From: an uncultured Sulfolobales archaeon
GTDB taxonomy: Archaea; Thermoproteota; Thermoprotei_A; Sulfolobales; Acidilobaceae
Length of the DNA stretch: 42,503 nt
NCBI GenBank assembly: GCA_937921695.1
Contig: CAKZTZ010000019.1
Coordinates: 1 to 42,503, forward strand
Direction of reading: 5' to 3'
A model generated the notes under the pieces. The model made no database searches. It was given only the letters and a program-made list of their open reading frames with translations, and was not told where the DNA came from. Positions 38,884 through 42,503 of the stretch are shown here, piece by piece. The stretch's first letter is position 1. The number at the start of each line of letters is the position of its first letter. Made by a program: the position numbers and the translations under genes.

Positions 38884-39783
38884 TTGACTTTAATACTTGA
38901 AGTTAAAGGGGTCTCAAAGAGGTTTGGAAGTTTCAAGGCTCTAGATAATGTTATCTTTCATGTAGCTAGAGGCGATATCGTGGGCCTCCTAGGCCCCAAC
39001 GGGGCCGGTAAGTCTACTTTGATAAAAATATCGCTAGGCCTAATGCGCAGGGACTCCGGGATAGTACTGCTCAGGGGCTTGGATCCTTTCTTCGACTCGG
39101 ACGCTAGGAAGAGTGTGGGGGTTGTTTTCGAGAGGCCCATGCTGCCAGAGTCTCTCGCTATTAAAGACTTTTTAAGTCACGCTGCTAGGATTTACGGTTC
39201 CAGCGATAGTGATGTGAGGAGTGTTCTCAAACAGTTGGGTCTTGAAGATCACGCTTGGAAGACTTTCGGGGAGCTTAGCGCCGGGTTAAAACAGAGGGCT
39301 GCTATAGCTCATGCGCTCCTTTCAAATCCCGAGTTTATTATAGCAGACGAGCCTACAAGCAACCTAGACCCTGTGGAGAGGTTGAAGCTTTTAAGGCTAA
39401 TGGAGGAGCTTAACAGGGATCGTAGTATAACGTTCCTTGTGTCAAGCCATGTGATATATGAGGTTTCAAGAATCTCTAGTATACTAGTGGTTCTCAATAG
39501 GGGGAGGGTTATAGCTAGAGGTAGCCCCCAAGACTTAGTGATGAAGGCTCCTATAGCTCGAGTGAGGTCTCAGAGCCCGGAGGGTTTAGCTTCTATTCTT
39601 AGGGAGGAGGGTTACGATGTTAGTGTTGAAGGCCTCAATGTTATGATTAGGCTTAAGAGCTATAGCGATAATGTCGCCCTCCTTGAAACCCTGTCTAGAG
39701 CCTCTAGAGTTGGTGTGGCTATACTTAGTGTTGACATAGTTGGGGCTGGCTTAGAAGAGCTCCTTAGGGGTGAAGCGGCTTGA
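38884..39783 (+). CDS. ABC-2 type transporter ATPase
   Basis: A 299-residue ATP-binding subunit of an ABC-2 exporter. Walker A is GLLGPNGAGKSTLI at 34-47, the signature is LSAGLKQRAAIAHALL, Walker B is EFIIADEPTSNLDP and the switch His is in VSSHVIYEVS. The C-terminal 80 residues after the ATPase core (VRSQSPEGLASILREEGYDV onward) are the usual accessory domain of DrrA/CcmA-like exporters. TTG 38884 gives a normal N-terminus (LILEVKGVSKRFGSFKAL). It is coupled to the permease gene by a TTGA overlap of start and stop. Substrate unknown. Confidence 0.9.
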   Translation: MTLILEVKGVSKRFGSFKALDNVIFHVARGDIVGLLGPNGAGKSTLIKISLGLMRRDSGIVLLRGLDPFFDSDARKSVGVVFERPMLPESLAIKDFLSHAARIYGSSDSDVRSVLKQLGLEDHAWKTFGELSAGLKQRAAIAHALLSNPEFIIADEPTSNLDPVERLKLLRLMEELNRDRSITFLVSSHVIYEVSRISSILVVLNRGRVIARGSPQDLVMKAPIARVRSQSPEGLASILREEGYDVSVEGLNVMIRLKSYSDNVALLETLSRASRVGVAILSVDIVGAGLEELLRGEAA

Positions 39784-40517
39784 CAAGGCTCCAGCACATA
39801 ATGTATATAGATTTGAGCGATGTGTTAAGACCTCCAGGTATAGACTTTCTACTAGTTTTAGTTGCTGCTTTAGGTGCAATCCTAGTCTCTATACAGCCAG
39901 TTACAGACCCCTTAATGGCCTCTATGACGGCCCTAGAGCCTACTCTAATAGCCCTAGCTATATTCCTAGCTTTGAGGGGAGCAGCGGGGGTTACATGGCT
40001 TGTTCAAAGCGGGGTTATGCATGTTTACCTTTCATATCCAGTGTCTAGAGCCTCTATAGCTTTAATCTTAATAGTTAGTAGGGTCATTATACCCAGCCTT
40101 CTAATCATGGGTATACCCTTAGTTGTTGTCATGATACTTCTAAGTCCCGTGTTTATAGGCGGGTTAGAGAAGGTTGCGGTAACATACTTATCATATATTT
40201 ACCAGGCCGCTCTCTACGGTTCACTATTCCTCCTCATAGCGTTAAGGGTTAAAAGCCAGGCTACCAGCGGCCTTCTGAGTGTAGCCGTCTACTTCACATA
40301 CACAGCCCTACATGTAATACTCTGGTCTATTGGGAGGTCTATAGGTAACGAGTTCTTGGAGAAGATGGGGTACGCTATGTACTTTCCAAACATAATATAC
40401 CTAGTTTACACAGGCTCAGACTACGATCTCAAACAACTATTCCTAGTCCCCCTTCTCGCCACTTTTACAATAATAGCCGTCATATACTATATGGTTAGGA
40501 GGTTTGAAACACTATGA
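39780..40517 (+). CDS. ABC-2 type permease
   Basis: The membrane subunit of the exporter: 245 residues with six hydrophobic segments (FLLVLVAALGAILVSIQP, LEPTLIALAIFLALRG, IALILIVSRVIIPSLLIMGIPLVVVMILL, AALYGSLFLLIAL, LLSVAVYFTYTALHVILW, LFLVPLLATFTIIAVIYYM) and the short amphipathic start expected for ABC-2 permeases, with the VYLSYPVSR sequence in the cytoplasmic loop that contacts the ATPase. TTG 39780 overlaps the ATPase stop by four bases; ATG 39801 is an alternative. Its stop overlaps the next ATG (ATGA). Confidence 0.8.
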   Translation: MTRLQHIMYIDLSDVLRPPGIDFLLVLVAALGAILVSIQPVTDPLMASMTALEPTLIALAIFLALRGAAGVTWLVQSGVMHVYLSYPVSRASIALILIVSRVIIPSLLIMGIPLVVVMILLSPVFIGGLEKVAVTYLSYIYQAALYGSLFLLIALRVKSQATSGLLSVAVYFTYTALHVILWSIGRSIGNEFLEKMGYAMYFPNIIYLVYTGSDYDLKQLFLVPLLATFTIIAVIYYMVRRFETL

Positions 40518-41155
40518 GCAAGGTTTTAAGGCGTTCAAGCCTAGCGACAAGGCTCATGATCATAGTAGCTATAGCTTTACTCGTTTCAAGCCTAGTAGCG
40601 GAACTTTACGGGGCCAAGATGGAGAGCAGCTTCAGGGACACATTAGTAGTACAGGGTCCCGGGTCTGCGGCCTTCGTAGCTGTAGCCGCCATAACCAGCT
40701 CTGGGAGAGTAGTGGTGGGCGTTGAGGGGGCTTCAAGCGCCTATTATGTAGTCATAGAGGGTGGGGATCCCACAGTGTTAATCCAACAGTTTAGAGCTCT
40801 CAAGTTAAACGTTACATCAGTTAGGCCGAGGATAGATTTGAGGGCCGGGGTCGCATATGCTTCAGCTTCTATAGGGGCCGGGCCTCAAATATTGCAGGTT
40901 CTACCTTTCCTGGGTAGAGTGTTACCGGTTGAGAGTGTTGGTGATTCTGGAAGTTTAGTGAGTGTAGAGTTGAAAACCGGGCACATGATAGGTATAGTGG
41001 CGACGTCTGACCCCTCTGGGATAGTATCGTTTAACGTCAAATACTATGTTGAAGGCTATAGGAGGCTCACAGCCTACGAGACCCTCGCTGTTTCCCTTTC
41101 GCTATTAGTAGCTTCGGTTCTACTGGAAACTGTTAGGAGATTTCGGATCACATAG
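40514..41155 (+). CDS. Membrane-tethered protein of the exporter operon
   Basis: A 213-residue protein anchored at both ends: an N-terminal helix (LMIIVAIALLVSSLVAELYGA) and a C-terminal helix (TLAVSLSLLVASVLLETV) followed by a basic tail. The outer domain of about 145 residues is rich in Val, Gly, Ala and Ser and probably beta-structured. No known domain is evident. Coupled by ATGA to the permease, so it is likely part of, or cargo of, the exporter. The last 82 bases, including the C-terminal helix, overlap the opposing gene at 41074-42369. Confidence 0.7.
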   Translation: MSKVLRRSSLATRLMIIVAIALLVSSLVAELYGAKMESSFRDTLVVQGPGSAAFVAVAAITSSGRVVVGVEGASSAYYVVIEGGDPTVLIQQFRALKLNVTSVRPRIDLRAGVAYASASIGAGPQILQVLPFLGRVLPVESVGDSGSLVSVELKTGHMIGIVATSDPSGIVSFNVKYYVEGYRRLTAYETLAVSLSLLVASVLLETVRRFRIT

Positions 41156-42369
41156 ACTAGTAGGGGGGACCCGACGAGAGCTACAGTCAGGGTAATAGTG
41201 AGCCTACTATGTAGGGGTTTCAATTCTTTGAATTCCACGTCGGAACTCGTAATATTCATCGGGCCATCTTCAACGCTAACATAGCCTGTTTCGATTCTTA
41301 ACTCAACCTTATCAGGCCACAGTTTTATCTTGCTGATGCGGGGTTTAAGCTCGAAATCCCTCTTGACCTCAAACGCGGCGAGCGTCTCGTTAAACCCTAT
41401 TATAGCCGGCCTAGTGGAGCCTATAGATAGTGCTATTGGGCCTATACCCGTCATCTCCCCCGATATCCAGGGGAGTTCTACTGACCCTGCACTATGGTAT
41501 ATGAAGCCTTTCAAATAGGTCACTTGAGCTTCCGATACGTATATCCAGTTAACCATCTCAATTACCACTGGGAAATAACCTTGAGGTATGAGAGTGAGGA
41601 GGCACCTTAGATCTTTGCAGGCTAGGGAATCCACAGAGGAACTTCTTCCAGGCACTGCTAATGTTATTACCTCCCCGCGGTCGAGCCTGTAAATGAAACC
41701 CCTCCTCTCCCAGCTACCGTAAGCTATAAGCTCCCCATTGCTAGTTGCTACTCCTTTTACCTCCATGCCCTCAGCTAGTTTAAACATTAAACCTCTACCA
41801 TCTTCAACAACTATGATCGCGTTCTCCATGTAAGCTATAATCCTATAGCCGTCTAAAGCTAGCTTGTAACTTCGAGGCGAAAAACCTACCCCATATATTT
41901 TCACAACCTCGACTTCCCCACTCTCAGCCACTATTATTAAAAACATGTTCTCAGAATCCACGCTACCAGCAACTAGCCTATCTCCACAAGCCACGGAGAC
42001 CACGTTTAAACTTCTAAATGTAAACTCTTTAAAGACGCCCCTTCTAAAATCCAACATGGCCGTCTTACCTCCATCCTTTGAAGCCATGAAAGCTATGGGG
42101 CCGTTAAAGCACCCGTAGTAGACGCCGCTAACAGAATATGGTTTCCTCTCGTAAGCTACTATTGTTTCGTTAGACCCGACAGCCACTATAGCTTGAGGGG
42201 TCCTGGAATAGTATGTTATCTTAAGGTCCCCCCTACTAGAGGCTATAGCTGTATAGTCTGGAGGGCTATAGGCTAGGGTTGACATTAGGATTGCTAGGCT
42301 TAAGTAAACTATGGCTATTAATGCAGCCTTAACCTTAAAGTTGGGGGGGAGAACTTTATAATGGCTCAT
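41074..42369 (-). CDS. Large extracytoplasmic membrane-anchored protein
   Basis: A 431-residue protein with an N-terminal signal or anchor (AALIAIVYLSLAILMSTLAY) and a C-terminal transmembrane helix (LTITLTVALVGSPLLVYVI) before a polar tail of about 25 residues. The outer part of about 360 residues is beta-rich, with repeated short strands and blade-like sequences (IVAVGSNETIVAYER, RLVAGSVDSENMFLIIVAESGEVEVV, IIAYMENAIIVVEDGRGLMFKL, GELIAYGSWERRGFIYRLDRGE), suggesting a beta-propeller. Four Cys may form disulphides. Function unknown. ATG 42369; a TATA-like GTTTATATGG (minus strand, 42384-42393) is close to leaderless distance. It converges on the exporter operon. Confidence 0.7.
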   Translation of the reverse strand: MSHYKVLPPNFKVKAALIAIVYLSLAILMSTLAYSPPDYTAIASSRGDLKITYYSRTPQAIVAVGSNETIVAYERKPYSVSGVYYGCFNGPIAFMASKDGGKTAMLDFRRGVFKEFTFRSLNVVSVACGDRLVAGSVDSENMFLIIVAESGEVEVVKIYGVGFSPRSYKLALDGYRIIAYMENAIIVVEDGRGLMFKLAEGMEVKGVATSNGELIAYGSWERRGFIYRLDRGEVITLAVPGRSSSVDSLACKDLRCLLTLIPQGYFPVVIEMVNWIYVSEAQVTYLKGFIYHSAGSVELPWISGEMTGIGPIALSIGSTRPAIIGFNETLAAFEVKRDFELKPRISKIKLWPDKVELRIETGYVSVEDGPMNITSSDVEFKELKPLHSRLTITLTVALVGSPLLVYVIRNLLTVSSRTEATNSERETARVS

Positions 42370-42408
42370 AGAGTTAGCAGGCCTCCATATAAACGGGAGA
42401 ATGCCAGG

Positions 42409-42418
42409 CTTTAAATAG
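42409..42418 (+). promoter_or_regulatory. TATA box of the right-edge gene
   Basis: CTTTAAATAG is about 26 bases before ATG 42439, the spacing for a leaderless transcript. Confidence 0.45.
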
Positions 42419-42438
42419 TGGCGATTATAGTGGATACA

Positions 42439-42503
42439 ATGTATAATACGAGGATACCTAAAATATCCATAGTTGTGGTTATTAGGGGGATAGCGACATT
42501 ATC
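42439..42503 (+). CDS. Start of a gene cut by the window edge
   Basis: ATG 42439 opens a frame with no stop up to the last base. The 21 visible residues (MYNTRIPKISIVVVIRGIAT and one more) have a positive, then hydrophobic pattern like the first membrane helix of an integral membrane protein. There is no clear ribosome binding site, in keeping with the leaderless TATA box. Too little is visible to name it. Confidence 0.4.
   Translation, partial: MYNTRIPKISIVVVIRGIATL

Noticed and set aside
1-42503. tRNA, rRNA, CRISPR or insertion sequences
   Set aside because: No T-loop GTTCRANNC with matching stems in any spacer, no regularly spaced repeats, and no transposase or integrase motif.

Overview
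The window reads as chromosomal DNA of a hyperthermophilic archaeon of the Thermoproteota (Crenarchaeota), probably in or near the Desulfurococcales; I cannot name the genus. The signs are an Alba chromatin protein, VAT/Cdc48, RtcB, an archaeal Lhr helicase, archaeal-type riboflavin synthase with GTP cyclohydrolase III, a C/D box sRNA, DUF763 and DUF2192-like proteins, many GTG/TTG starts, TATA boxes at leaderless distance and GGTG/GAGG ribosome binding sites. Genes are tightly packed, and several convergent pairs overlap at their 3' ends (11 to 113 bases). I see no rRNA, tRNA, CRISPR array, insertion sequence or intein.

Layout. 1-1.1 kb: an SFM1-like SPOUT methyltransferase diverging from alba. 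1.5-3.35 kb: an operon of phosphoesterase, JAMM protease, DUF2283 protein and HAD phosphatase. 3.5-6 kb: IMP dehydrogenase with a shortened CBS insert, converging on a class I aminotransferase. 6.1-8.8 kb: an unknown protein, a C2H2 zinc-finger protein, an HD-domain protein and ThyX. 8.8-10.1 kb: the least ordinary stretch, with a gene broken by two frameshifts, interlocking inverted repeats and a T-rich unknown gene. 10.1-12.9 kb: a nicotinamidase-like hydrolase diverging from Nnr (NAD(P)HX repair), then a methyltransferase. 13-17.4 kb: Lhr helicase, an HTH-CBS protein and a DUF2192-like protein.

17.5-19.1 kb: a 57-residue cysteine-containing protein, a SpoIIM/DUF95 membrane protein and a membrane-anchored secreted protein. 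19.06-22.15 kb: riboflavin synthesis, ribB-ribC on the plus strand facing ribH-arfA on the minus strand, with a possible DNA-binding protein gene between them. 22.3-28.6 kb: VAT, a CYTH enzyme, RtcB and ArgS. 28.65-31.5 kb: a variant cytochrome c maturation locus, ccmE-ccmC and ccmA-ccmB, fired outward from one palindromic promoter core. CcmE carries Cys-x-x-x-Tyr instead of the usual heme-binding His motif.

31.7-38.8 kb: DUF763, a newly seen C/D box guide RNA, an acyl-CoA synthetase, a cytoplasmic HtrA-like protease and the two glycine dehydrogenase P-protein subunits. 38.9-42.5 kb: an ABC exporter with a membrane-tethered partner, a large extracytoplasmic protein on the other strand, and the start of a further gene cut by the window edge. 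The strongest points for follow-up are the variant Ccm locus with its back-to-back promoters, the C/D sRNA, the possible regulator in the riboflavin locus, and the decayed region at 8.97-9.55 kb.
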